Assembly (NCBI GenBank): GCA_025024175.1
Contig: QCXZ01000064.1
Span: 15,624,001 to 15,688,000 of the forward strand
DNA: 64,000 nt
Reading direction: 5' to 3'
From: Rhyzopertha dominica
Taxonomy: Eukaryota; Arthropoda; Insecta; Coleoptera; Bostrichidae
In this document: piece by piece, positions 25,801 to 59,700 of the stretch
Layout of the letters: each line of letters starts with the position of its first letter
Numbering within the stretch: the first letter of the stretch is position 1
Made by a program: the position numbers and the translations under genes
The notes under the pieces: generated by a model
What the model saw: the letters and a program-made list of their open reading frames with translations, nothing else
The model's database searches: none
Told to the model about the DNA's origin: nothing

Positions 25801-27479
25801 AACAATTTTGTGGATGTTGTTCAACAGTATGTTTTTGGTGGACATGAATGATCTTTTAAATTTCAAATTATTGCAAACTCTGAAATCTTAAGGTGAAAAT
25901 GACATTGCTAGCAACCGCACTTATAATTAATAATGTATTCTGAAACATACATATTGACAGATTTAGGTGCCCCATTCCCATTTTTGCATACAAGCTTTGA
26001 AGAGGGTTGAAGAGAACATTGGTGCAGAGCAAAATGAAGGTAAATTTATAAGTGGCCCTTGGGGATAACATGGAAAATTCAGATTTGCTTAACACAAGTA
26101 TATAAATGTATTTATCCATTCTGCCATGCAAGATAATCGTTTTTTCGGAGTAGTGACAATGAGCTTGTGTGGAAAAATTGGTCTAATTCCAGAATTTTCC
26201 TTGCAAGTTTACACCCTTGTTTCAATCCTTTAGTTACCTGTAACAATCAAGACTATGGTTTTTCGAAGCCAGGTAATTAAGCATTTTGTGAACATGGCTT
26301 GCATGAAAATATGGGCAAGAGATACCTTTTACTTGTGTTAAGGAAAATCGAAATTTTCCATGTTATCCTGAGACCACTCATAAATTTACCTTCATTTAAC
26401 TCTACACACGAATGTACTCTTCAACCCTTTTTGAGGCTTGCATGCGAAAATGGGGCACCTAAATCTGTCCCTATCTGAAGGTCTATAACTGAACCTCTCA
26501 AAACAAGAACGATTTTGAGATATACTTATAAAACATGTAAATTAATAGGTATTTGTTGATATGGAATTTTATGTACTTATTATTAAATTCTGTGAATATA
26601 ATAAACTTTTTTGTAAATATGCTTTTTGGCAGCAAAAAATTCATCCACACCACTTGTAGGTATCGTTGAAGCTGGTGAAGACTGTGACTGTGGAACTACC
26701 CGCAACTGCCTTGAAAATGACATTTGCTGTATTACAAAAAATAATAATAAAGGGACTCCATGTAAGACTAATCATGCAGCAGGATATGAATGTCATCCTT
26801 CTCAAGGGCCGTGCTGTTTAAAGACTTGTATGTTTAGGAATATAACCCACCTCGGGGTTGTAAGTGATACAAATGCACATTTTTATACCATACTTTTTAA
26901 ACAATTTTCAATGTCATCACTTTGTAGAACTGTGCCGATATAATAAGGAATCGATGCAACAAAGCCAGAAAAAATTTCCAGAACTGTGGATCATGGGGCG
27001 TATGCATTAATGAAACATGTCACAGCAAAGAATGCACGAGGATTGGATTAAAGGAATGTGAATGTTCTACACCTCATAAAAACAATAAATGTTTCACATG
27101 TTGCATGACTAAAGATACATGTGTATCATCAATAGAAGCAACTGATGAGATTCTGCTAAATAACATAAATCTGATAAATCATTTAATTAATGATTCTCGA
27201 AGCACCATCACAACACAAAAGAAATATTGTTCACAAAAACAGTGTGTCATGCTATCTTTCCATCATGTTCAACCAGGTGAATTTTGTATACTTCTGGGTA
27301 ATATAGGTACATGTTCCACCACTTCGTCATGTGTGCTTCCTCTAAAAAAGCAAGAATACCCAAACATTGGAAAAATGATGATTACTAGAAGTAAATCTCC
27401 TATATTAGAAAATTACATGTATTTCTGTACTTACATATTTTATGTATTACTTGATTTTGTTAACCATGCAGTAAAATAA
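19840..27479 (+). CDS. ADAM10/kuzbanian-like metalloprotease-disintegrin, four exons
   Basis: Exons 19840-20477, 21961-22697, 26660-26859 and 26928-27479 join in phase to 708 residues. Residues 1-18 are a signal peptide (NILLLLLYFTAAIA). The prodomain follows (to about 212), with KLYGKVDIKNRTFYIEN as in ADAM prodomains. The reprolysin domain begins at the exon 2 border and has the zinc site HELGHSFGSDHD (H392, E393, H396, H402) and a Met-turn LMSP. The disintegrin domain starts CGNGIVEAGEDCDCG; a Cys-rich end contains CFTCCMTKDTC, as in ADAM10. In the family these are sheddases of membrane proteins such as Notch. Oddities: no RxxR furin site between prodomain and protease, a shortened disintegrin part, and a C-terminus ending in a weak hydrophobic stretch (YFCTYIFYVLLDFV) with almost no cytoplasmic tail. 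It is therefore a divergent paralogue, not clearly kuzbanian itself. An AATAAA overlaps the stop codon. Confidence 0.85.
20478..21960. other. ADAM intron 1 with a dispersed repeat copy
   Basis: Donor GTAAGT at 20478, acceptor TTTTTTTTCCAG ending 21960. Bases 21392 to about 21660 are a direct copy of the repeat at 13224-13540 and start at the same point (CACTGATCTCTAAATAAC). Bases 20695-20830 are rich in TTACAATT / AATTGTAA motifs, like a degraded hAT subterminal region. No coding exon is seen. Confidence 0.5.
25958..26468. repeat. Foldback repeat in ADAM intron 2
   Basis: Two arms of about 140 bp face each other: 25958-26100 and 26330-26468. Matching landmarks are AGATTTAGGTGCCCCAT with ATGGGGCACCTAAATCT-like sequence, AAGGTAAATTTATAAGTGG with CCACTCATAAATTTACCTT, and TTAACACAAGT with ACTTGTGTTAA. 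Identity is roughly 80 percent by eye. No target duplication could be fixed. The rest of this 3.96-kb intron (22698-26659) is AT-rich with no exon seen. Confidence 0.55.
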
Positions 27480-27958
27480 AATTAATGTCTAGAAGTATAA
27501 ACTGATGATTTACTCATTCCACACAAATGTTACGATTCATAATCATAGTCCACTGCTTGTGGAAAATTTTATGTGTGCTAATTTTGAATTTGGCGGTTGA
27601 TTGCGTGCTGTCCTTGCTTTTGCCCTTGTGGACCCCGTTGAGCGTTGTTGTGAATCCAATATGGCGGTAATTGGTGTTGTGTTCGTTTACGAAAATACGT
27701 CAAATTGTTCTGCCCGTGTAAAGTAAATGACGGAAATAAACCTCAAAACAGTGCGCGATATTCATTAACGTTTAATGTAATGTGGCATTTTATAGAATCT
27801 TCTGTTAGTGCTAGGTGAACCTACATCTGCATAGCTTTCAATAAATTAGTCAGAACATATACAAAAGGTTGTGATTCCTACTTACTATTTGTAGTTTTTG
27901 AACGGAAGCAGCCAGCCTTTAGGTTAGTGTTGATTGTCCTAGTTATGAACTAATTGAA

Positions 27959-28001
27959 GTAAGTTTTTAAGTGCAGCTCACTACTTTTTTGTGTTTTGCA
28001 G
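27959..28001 (+). other. Likely 43-bp intron in the PP4R3 5' untranslated region
   Basis: GTAAGT at 27959 and a pyrimidine-rich acceptor TTTTTTGTGTTTTGCAG ending at 28001 define a minimal intron 54 bp before the ATG. Its length equals the shortest PIGH intron, so this size is plausible here. Inferred from signals only. Confidence 0.45.
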
Positions 28002-28055
28002 GCGGTATGTGGGAAATCTGTGGTTATTTAACATCCTAATATAGCAGAAAGCACA

Positions 28056-49635
<21,580 letters not shown>

Positions 49636-50421
49636 TTGAACCATTAACAGGAGGTGTATCCGCCATGGACGCTGTGTGTGCGGTCCTCTTAATGTGATCT
49701 CATAAGTGCAGTGAAATCAGAACGGTCAATTATAACCATGAGTGTGCGGCATTGACACTATCGAATTTTATAGCTTCAATTTCTACTTTGATGGGCCGTT
49801 AAGTGGAAAGTTTACTAATCGATTATTAGGTGAGAGTTGTCATCTGGCGTAAGTAATGGTGTAAAATCTAGTAAAATTCATGAGGAACGTGTGGTTGTTT
49901 TGTCGATTTAGCGTCTAATAAGTTGATGTTCATTAAAACATTAGCGATAGAGTTCAGTACAATTTGAATAAACGAGATTCGTAAAGAATCAGATGTAACT
50001 ATGAAATTTGTGTTCAAGCTTGAAATGGGAAAGTCTGGTATAAGATGGGTCTTCACCACCTGTACGGTAAAGTGTGGAAGAGGTTTGACCCTTTACTGCC
50101 CTTTATTTCAGGGTGTGCTGAAGATGTTTTTAAAACACCAGAGCATATACTAGGTGTTATTCTACAGGGTTCACATAAATATGAACTTGAAAACTAATCG
50201 CCTATAATTGATGCACAGTGCAAAGCTGTCATGACTAACTCAGTTTATACCTTTCTGAGACTTTTGCAGGGAGCTAGGTTTTATTTCTGAAAAAATTTTT
50301 AAAAAATTACTGCCCAGCTTGTAAGGGATCATCAAAAAGTTGCTTTGGTTGAAATTAATTAGAATTAGCAGTTTTATAGCAATAAATTTGTTTCTTTTGC
50401 AGAACTCCTTCGTTAATTGTG
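49636..50421. other. PP4R3 3' untranslated region and start of spacer
   Basis: Sequence directly after the PP4R3 stop codon. AATAAA-like signals occur at about 50380 and later, so transcript ends cannot be fixed. No gene is seen; the minus frame 49868-50059 has no domain. Confidence 0.4.
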
Positions 50422-50629
50422 TTTGTATTTTTAACTATATTTCGGCATTATTTCTTTGGTTTTTGCCTTCTTCAGGTATTACACAGTTTTATCAAAGCTT
50501 CCTTCAAAATTGATTTATATCAGTATCTTTATTAAATCAATTTTGAAAGAAGCTTTGATAAGACTGTTTAACACCCGAGGAAGGCAAAAACAAAAGAAAT
50601 AAAGCCGAAACATAGTTAAAAATACAAGT
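50422..50629. repeat. Near-perfect 208-bp hairpin
   Basis: Arms 50422-50520 and 50535-50629 are complementary along about 95 bp with a loop of roughly 15 bp. Landmarks: TTGTATTTTTAACTATATTT with its complement, GCCTTCTTCAGGTATTA against CACCCGAGGAAGGC, and CAAAGCTTCCTTCAAAATTG against CAATTTTGAAAGAAGCTTTG. It is probably a foldback MITE in or after the PP4R3 3' untranslated region. Confidence 0.7.
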
Positions 50630-50904
50630 TTTTTATTTAGAAAAAGGAATCACAGCCCGAAAAAGAAAATACAAACAATAAATTTGTTTACTCTGGTAAC
50701 TTAGACGCAGAAATTTTTTTGTGTTGGTTGGATTTTCCTTTAGCTTGTTGAAATCACATTCATATCAATTTGTCATTAAAAAATTGAATTCTCTTAAATT
50801 TTTTAAATTGTCAATAATATTTATTTCTCTGATCATTTTTGTAGGTTTTGTATTTTACTATTAAAACTTCATTATTATTATTTTTTATTATTAGAAATGC
50901 CAGA

Positions 50905-51833
50905 AAGGGTATAGCTGGATATATATGGGAAATCTTCCACCACAGCTTTATTTGGACTTGGGGGATCGTTTTGGTACCGTATAAAAATAATTCAGTCAAT
51001 TTTTCAGCGTTTTTTTTTTGATTCGATTTTATTATTTTTGAATAAGGCATAAAGGCATGAAAAAATATTTTTTTATGATTTTCACATGAAAAGCTGATTT
51101 TTAGCAAGAAACAATAAAATTTATATCTTTTATTGAACGCTTTTTTGAAAAGTGTTACTCACCAAAATTTGTCAGAAAATGTCCTTTATACTCATCTATA
51201 ATTAGGAATTCCTTTGATTTTTTTTAAAGTGGTGGAACAATATAAAAAAGTATTTTTTTTTTGTAATCGTGCATTTAAACCATATTTTTTTGTGAAGGGA
51301 AAATGTTTAAAAATTTTTTTTTACCGAAAATGAAAACTACCTTATTTCAAAAAAAATTATATTTTTACTGCAAAGTGATTGCGTAAAGATCATTAGAGAT
51401 CATATAATTTTAAAAAAGTTTGAGAAAAAATTTTAATTTATGTAATTTTTAATTTTTGGTAAATTTTTCATATTGTTCCACCACTTCAAAAAAATTGAGG
51501 AATATGAGACATTTTCTGACAAAATTTGGTGACACTTCAAAAAGGTGTTCAAAAAAATTTTAAATTTGAATTTTATATTATGCACTTAAAATCAGTTGGT
51601 CATCTGGAAATCACAGAAAAAATATTTGTTTGTGCCTTTTACTCGTATGAATTAAGAAAAAAAATTTTCAATTTTACTATTAAAAATAATAAAATAAAAG
51701 TTTCTTTGTAAAACTTGGAAACAGATTAAGGGCTGAAAGTTTGACTGAATTATTTTTATATGGCCCCAAAACGATCCCTGAAGTCCCAATAAAAAAAGCC
51801 AAGGGGCAGATATATATATCCGGCTATAGCCTG
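50905..51833. repeat. Large palindromic repeat of about 930 bp
   Basis: Inverted pairs line up from outside to inside: GGTATAGCTGGATATATAT with its complement near 51815-51833, TAAAAATAATTCAGTCAA with TTGACTGAATTATTTTTA, GTCAGAAAATGTC with GACATTTTCTGAC, and GTGGTGGAACAATAT with ATATTGTTCCACCAC. The element is very AT-rich and has no coding capacity, like a long foldback transposon. Confidence 0.65.
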
Positions 51834-51963
51834 TAACAAGCTTCATGAAATACAATAGTGTATTGTTGAAGTTAAATGTCAAGAGCAAGTTTGGGCACTT
51901 TTTTTTTTACTTTGTTGTACAAGAAAAGGGCGTAATCATATTCTTTTTAACAAGACATACATA

Positions 51964-52116
51964 GGCCTGGTTGCACAAAGCATGGATTAACCTGCAGTTA
52001 ACAAGTAGCTGGCATTGCAATCTTTTAATGGTTTACTTCTTGGTTCTGCCCTTGGCAATTGCTAGTAGACCACAAGTTAACCGGTAGGTCTGTTTAACCA
52101 TGCTTTGTGCAACCCA
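51964..52116. mobile_element. MITE of the GTTGCACAAAGC family, copy 2
   Basis: Ends GGCCTGGTTGCACAAAGCAT and the complement of TTGGGTTGCACAAAGCAT. Same terminal repeat as the copy at 43206-43487, but shorter; the interior keeps the GGTTCTGCCC and GGCAATTGCTAG parts. About 153 bp. Confidence 0.65.
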
Positions 52117-55100
52117 ACCATGATGTCTTAGCACAGTTTTGGCAGTGCAGAATGTCACCTCTCTGTGAATACAGTATGGTATAAACTGGGTATTGATCGC
52201 GTTGAATTTTCTTCCTGTAGTTTGGAAAAGCACCATTTGCAAAAAAATTTATTACATAATGCCTCCAATAAGCTCTCAGACCAATTAAATTGCATTTTAA
52301 ATCCTACCATGTCTTCTAAACAGGTGGACCGAAAGAAATCTTCCTTCTGTTCACATTCTTAGTTCTTCCTTCAGGGAATCTCCCAGACAGGCACTTAGGG
52401 TGTTAACAAAATGTCGGAGGACAGAAGTTTTACAGTTGTGATGTAATATAAAGCAGTTTTTATAAATACACACTCTGATGAGGTTTTTTATTATTGGTTA
52501 CAAAGTGCATTCGTAACTGTAGAATATAAAATTGTGAATTTCAGAAGCGTAGATTTAAGTATTCGATTATCTATAACGGTAGATAGTACATAGAGAAAGA
52601 GGAACCTTATAGATTGCATAAAACAAATGAATTTAATATTTGGCAGCAGTAAAGTGTGAAATACTATCTGGTTATGTTCGCTGATTGTGATATATTAATT
52701 TTTAGTGGAGGTATCTTTTTATATGAGTCATTGGAAGGTTGCAAACTTAATTTATGTGACTTATTTGAATTACTTTATGCTCCTTGCAAATAGCGAATTT
52801 GTTGATAAAATTCTACACCAGCAGTTGCATAACAGAATGAACAGGAAAAAAAATATTAAGTTGAAGTACCTATTTATGTAAAAGTCTCATCATCGGCTTA
52901 GCTTTGAACTGTTGCGGTGACTGCCAAAATTCTACAGAAAACCTAACATTGGACAAAAATTAGCACAAGTTTTATTTTTTTATTCTGTTTTATTTATTTA
53001 TTGGTTATATTAGTTGTTTTTATATAACAGCAACACGATGCTGGGTTTTCTGCCTGCAGTCATTGCTGGTCTGCAAGTTCTTGTTAAGTTTTAATTTGAT
53101 AACCATTCATAATTGTAAAATAAAATACAGATAGCAAATATTGTTTGATATTTTAGAGATTAAATGTAAAAAATTTGTCAATTTGTTGATGAACAAATGT
53201 TTTGGCAGGCTTCCTCTAAGTCGTTTATTTATATGGGCATGAAAGTGGTAATTGTATATAGGATTCGCAAGTTTTTACAAAGTTTATTTCACAGTGTTCG
53301 CTCATTTCTGGCAATACCTCATGTAAATGATCTTATCAATAAACAGTTAGGAATATGTGACAATTTTGTAAGTGGAATTTATATGGTAGATACCTGGAGA
53401 GCGAATGAGTTTACATGAAAGTTCTACGCAATCGCAAAGTTACCTTGCTTTTGAGGAGTTTATGTTTATGTTGTTAGGTACTTAAAGCTACCTATAATGT
53501 GCAACTTTCATGTAATTTTATTTATTGAAATCATGTTTTATAATTAGTCACATATTTTTTATACAGCCTATAATTTTTCAGAACGTATATCTACCTATAT
53601 CATCCAGCCCTGAATTGAATAACAGGTAATATTCATGTATCAAATGAATGTTTCAAAAAATTGTAATATACAAATACATAATATTGTACTCGTTATATTT
53701 AGGTAATAAACTTAAGTGAAAATACCTATTCTTGTTTTAATTTATTTTAATGGCGGCATTTTCAACAAATATTGAATATATTTGAGACATATACAATATA
53801 CAATGATGTGGGTTAATAATCTAAAGTTATTGGTTGATTTTTGCACATTCCTTTTGGCTCACCCCCATGTTATGTTTACCTTCTTCGACACTGTCATGTC
53901 GTTTATCCTTTTTGATCTTAGAGCATGTGAATCAACTTCCTGCACTTATACAGGGTGATCAGTTAAGGCTGCACAGTGGCTGTATCTCGGAAATTAATCA
54001 TGCTAGAATCTCACGGTAAATTTTTTTTAAGCAAATGTGGCCACCCAGATTTCATTTAAAATATAAAGTACATAACTTAGCCGTTAGGTGGGGCATTAAT
54101 TATGACATATCAAAGAATTGTTTCTTTCTTTAAAAAGTTGCAATACAATGTATATTTCTTAATAAATTTTATTTGAATATTTTTATTGTTGCTATGACAA
54201 CAACAGGAGGAGGGATATAAGTTACAAATTTTCAAAATGGCATAACTCAAGTATGGTTTAACCTAATTTAATGAATAATGGCTAGTGTTAAAGTGAATTT
54301 TATGGTTTTTAATATAATCATAACTAACTTATCATTTATTGCAACTGTTTTACAATGGGTGACGTTAATTATAAAAATTTTATATTTACTCAAATATCTT
54401 AAAAAATCAAACACAACCCTATAGACTATTTTGTTAGCTTATTAATCAAACAAGATTAATTTGAAAACCGGAGGTCGAAGTCTTTTTTCGTTTCTTGGTT
54501 ATAGTACAAAGACCCGTCCTTTAGTTCAGCTATTTTTTCTTTGAAGTAAAATTAGGTTATATTAAAAAAGTCACACGGTTACTCATAAATTCTGATTTTC
54601 CACTGGTATGTAAAATATAAAAAATATAATATAAAACTCTTACTGAAACTAGCTGACACTTAGGCACTGAATGGGTCTTGTAGGTACTTATTTCTAAGTC
54701 ACTCAGCAGCCCATGACCTTTCCTTGTGATTGATGACTTAATACCTTCTATAAGAATCATGCACTTGTATCAAATTTAATTGAAAAAAGTATGCAAATGT
54801 AACTTAAATTGAAGGACCCAGTCATTAAACAAAAGCTATTAATTCAATTTGAAATTTATTTATGGATTGGTTTATTACAGTATTAGCGTTTTCTGGTATT
54901 AGTGTACCAGGTGTAGTGGAATCTTTAAAACTAAGCTGAATTTTAATCTCTTCTTGAGAGCATTATTAATATACCACAATGACCTTAAAAGTAAAAAAAA
55001 GAACCAGGCAAGTGCATGTATACCATTTGCCATATGTTTTGCAACACTATGTAATGTACTATAGTGGACTTCAAAAATTGAACAATTTTGGAAGGACGAG

Positions 55101-55270
55101 TTTCTGATTTTGCAGAAAAACTTTTAAAACTAGGTAATGAGTCACAACAGGATGGCTTGAACATGAGACAGCAATATTAGTATTACCAGGAAATAAATTA
55201 TCTCACATAACCAATCCACCTAGATCATTTCATATTTAAAGTCCACGGTTGTGCAAAAGGTGACACTGAA
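52117..55270. other. Spacer with one mariner-family end
   Basis: TACAGGGTGATCAGTTAAGG at 53949 starts a fragment of the TACAGGG family, traceable to about 54400. No matching right end was found. The frames at 52033-52362, 53197-53418 and 54557-54760 show no domain. Minus-strand AATAAA signals near 55288 are the likely 3' limit of the next gene. Confidence 0.4.
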
Positions 55271-56717
55271 AATAATTAGGCTGGAGAAAAACAATTTATT
55301 TCTGAAATGAGCTAACTTCAATGAGTTATATTTTAAGTAGACATTTTAGAAATACATATACATCATAACACATAAATATATACATGTACAGAAATTCTTT
55401 TAAAGTTAATTGTTGCTTTACTCAATAGTAACGAATTAGTTTACAATATGACAAGGCCACTTGACAATTTTAGCAAACTGCTCCTATTGAAATGAGAAAA
55501 AATACATAATTCTCTAAAAAAAATAGTAATCTGAAAAATAAACATAAAAGTTATGTGTTTACACTTGTTATTGTCAATATACATTATCAATAACTGAGGT
55601 AAGATACAATCATGTACTTAACAAAATTAATGGCCGTCTCCAGGTATTAAAATTAATTTGCTCTCAAATAAAAGTAATAAACTCAATTCTTTTACACTGC
55701 TATAAAAACATATTCTTCATAAACATATATCTATGTACATATTTACAAGTTTTATGCAAAATTAGCTGACTTATAATAAAATGAGTTCATCTGTTTGCAT
55801 AATATATAAAAGGTACTGGACGGTAAAACATGTCCTAATTCAAATTCAACTGAATATATACTATCTACAATATGGCAATATATACTCTCGCTTATAATGA
55901 ATAAACAAAGTACACCATGTATATCACAAAAATCAAAGTATCACTGTTTGTAATACTCAAAAATAAAATTATTTACTCTAGAAATGCCACATAAACATAT
56001 TCAAAGAAGCTTTGTGGTAAAACATCTAATATGAGAATAAAGAACTGTATAAAAGCAACCAGTGTTAACAATGCTTCACTTAATGAGTTAACTTGCTGAA
56101 TTGACATTTTGTGGAAGTTAAAACATTCTACAGCTTATGAATTGTTATGGATAAAAAAAATAACTAAACACAAATTACTAAATTCCAAGAAAACAAGACA
56201 CACCAATGTTTCCAATTTTTTTAACTTTTCATTTTCTTGCTGTAAAACTGTAGTTTTAAATATCAAAAACAAACTAAAAAAATTAAAACATTGGTGAACA
56301 GTTCACACTGGCAGCTACCTTGTAGTTGACATAAATTAAAGATACCTAAATACTTTCTTGGAGAACAGTTACACCTATGGTTTACAATTGATTTACTGTC
56401 ACAGCTATAAAAATTCAGTTATTTACATCATCTTGGTAAATGCATAGAAAATTCGGATTGAGACTAACATCACAATCAGTTTTAGATTGATTCATGAATT
56501 GTCTCTTGCTGCCCCTCAGAGAACTCGTAATGGAATTCTAAATTAAAAATATATATTCTATAAAAATATAAAAAACATTTTTGAACACACTGTCTTTCAA
56601 CCTATAACTAAAACACACCCATCGTATTAGATTAGTTTACATTCGTGGAGTCTCAAACAGTTATTCAACTTACTAGAGTCTTCCAGTACATAGTAACACA
56701 ACTAGAATGGGGTTTAA
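55271..56717 (-). other. Likely 3' untranslated region of the sidestep-like gene
   Basis: The sequence between the inferred stop codon (56718-56720) and minus-strand AATAAA signals near 55288 is AT-rich and has no gene on either strand. Assignment is by position only. Confidence 0.4.
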
Positions 56718-59700
56718 TTAGGTCAGAAACGAGTCGCTGTCACTACACGAGGCTGCGTCGTTGTAACTGTTGCTGTTCTTGAACTGTTTGCCTCCAACAA
56801 AGGTTGCAATGCCTACAAAATAAAGTAATTCATTTAAAACATATAAGTGTCTAACGAATTTAATCATTATTTAAAGAGGTTTATAATAATTATTGTTTAT
56901 AATGCGAATTTCCAGTTTTAAGTGCCTGTATAAAATTGGTGGCGGCTTAACAATTAATTTCAAACCCACACAACCCATTCTATCTGAACATCTAGCTGCC
57001 GTTAAAGCATCTCAGGAATATAAAATTGTACTTTCATTATGTTGTGAAGTACTCTGCTGCATCTGAAATAGGTTAGCTGATACTTTAAACGTTAGATTGA
57101 TTATTATGCGCAATAGAAATGTTGCTGCAATTTCATGCTTGTGTTAGACCGGCAACTCGTTATAAAAATCTGTAATGATCATATAGGTACAACAGCATGC
57201 TTTTTAAAGTTTTGCACATTAGGTGTGTACTGATTGATGTAATGTAAGAATTAAAGAGTGGCACTGGGGTTTTATATTGTTAAATTATATTTCAATTTGC
57301 ATGAAAACTACACATTTTTGAGTAATAGTATACAGTATACCATTTACAACAAATGAAAGGTGATAAAAAAAATGCAGCTGGAAGCTACGGGCTTACATGC
57401 AGCAGAGGTTCTAAGGCCTTACATCGCCTCTTATCTTTGTAAAACATTTGCAATGTTTTTATAATCATATACAATATGCCCTTTCGAAATTGCAAAAATG
57501 TTGCTATAAAATACATTGACCAACTATTGTAAATTTTTTTACAGTATATAATACTGGCATACTGGTTATGACTCTTCTAAATAGAGGCATCATGCAAAAA
57601 GTTCTAAAAATTGAGGGTTATTTTTTAATGATCGTAAACAGTATTCCAGCTGATTTCAATTAATAATCATTTAAGTGATTTCCTAAATGGCATATTAATC
57701 GGTCGAGATCATATATCTTATATTCTCTAGCAAAATTGCGCTAAACATTTTTTGGTGCTTTTAAAATGGCGTTTATAAATTACAAACTTCTATACATACT
57801 TATATGACAAGTTTTCACAAAATCAATGCTTTAGATGGGTAGGGGTCTAGTTCCCTGTAGTATTTCTATTGACAGCAAATTTTCTCGACAGCCAAAAATG
57901 GTGGCATATTGTAGACACATGCACACTAAAGATTGTATGGGAACAAACAACAGGACCCACCATACATCTTGCCAATCGCCATTCACTCAGTCACACTTGC
58001 GAGTTACTGTGCAGACTCTCTGCCCTATAAACGAACAACATGGCAACTCACTAATCAGCACAAAAGTTTCTCGTGCATGCCATATGATTTACTCTAGATA
58101 AAAGATACAATGTCTGTGCTATCAAATGAGACCATATTAAAAATATAAATACACGGTAGTTTATCATTTAAAAAAGTATATTAAAAAGCCAAAAAATATT
58201 TGGTGCAATTATATTTGAAGTTCGACTGATTCATATCCCATTCGAGCAATCACTTGATTAAATGATTATTTAATGAAAACCAAAACGGCGCATTGTTTAC
58301 AATAATTCAAAATTAATCTTTAATTTTTGCAACTTTCCAATAAGTTTAGTTGTAGTGGAGGTTCATATTTACATTTGCCACATATAATTTGAATACAAAT
58401 GGTTGATACAGTGCATTATACACAATACATAAATAAATCTTTTAAGTTTCAACATCATTACATCTCAAATGTGGCTGATATTTCAAAATAAGCTTATATT
58501 ACACAGACAAATTATTTTATTTCCTCTCAATGATTCAGTACTTACTCATTCAGCATAAAATATTCTTTATTTGGCTTTCTTTTAAGAAGTGTAATGAATT
58601 TTTTTATACGTACTTAAAATCTTTAAAAAATTAAGGTTTGCTTGAAAGAGGAGAAACTTGAAATGGATAAATAATATTTCGGCTTACACCAGTAAAGTTG
58701 ATTTAAAAGCAATACGTACGCTAGTATCCCTTGGATTAAGAAGGGGTGTTTCTGCATTTATAGCTCCATCATGGAGCATGTGTTCTTCTCTGAGTGGTCG
58801 GGGCAGGTAAGCTGGCAAATGAGGATGATGTAATGTTTGGTATGGTGATGGTAACGGTGGACTTAGAGGCTGCAAGCATGGCGGCACCCTTTTTGTCATG
58901 TCCAGCTGGGCATAAACAGTGGGCTCTTGCCTACGTATCACAGACATTGGTATCGCCTGTTGATTGTAGATGACGTGGGGCATCTGTTGATTCGTTAGAG
59001 TTAATTCAGCATAGGNTATTTCGTCATTCTGCAAAATCGACGAGGGTACCTTGTTAGTTGATACTTTCAAAGGAAAGTTAGTGCATACAGGCTTAAGCAA
59101 AACACAGTAGATACTTTAAAAAAGCAGTTGAAAGTCTTGTTGTACTCAAAGCACGTTAGTATTGCCAACCATTTTGAACTTCGCAGGACATTCTGAATGC
59201 ACCCTTTTGCCCTGCATTCCTTTATGACCTCTTTTAGTGGATTAATTTTTGCAGCAAATCGGGCAATTTCACATTTTGCCAAACTGTTATGTTATGGATT
59301 CAATCCAGGCAAAAGTTACTTCTACTGAAATTTGTTTTCAAAACAATTAAAAATAATTAAAAATTTAGGCTCAATTGAAGCAAGCAACATAGCGTAAATG
59401 TGTTATATAGGAGCACCACATTTAGAGTGTCATTGGCAGGACATGCTCAATCGATGGTTCTTATCATTGTTCTATTCAAATATTTCCTGTAATATTAAGC
59501 TATTCCATCCTTTCAGAATGAATAAAAATATGCCTGTTATACTTAATTAAAAATTTGTATAAACTTGCAAATAAATATTATCAAATTGAAAAATATGAAA
59601 TTTTAGTACTAGATAAATGCTGGTGTAAACTGTGGTTCTCACCATTCTGTTTTTCAGTTACCTCATTAAATATATTTAAGTGGTCGTTTAGCATATACAG

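Noticed and set aside
50811..51888. Frames rich in Lys/Asn/Phe on both strands
   Set aside because: They are the two arms of the large palindrome; low complexity explains them.
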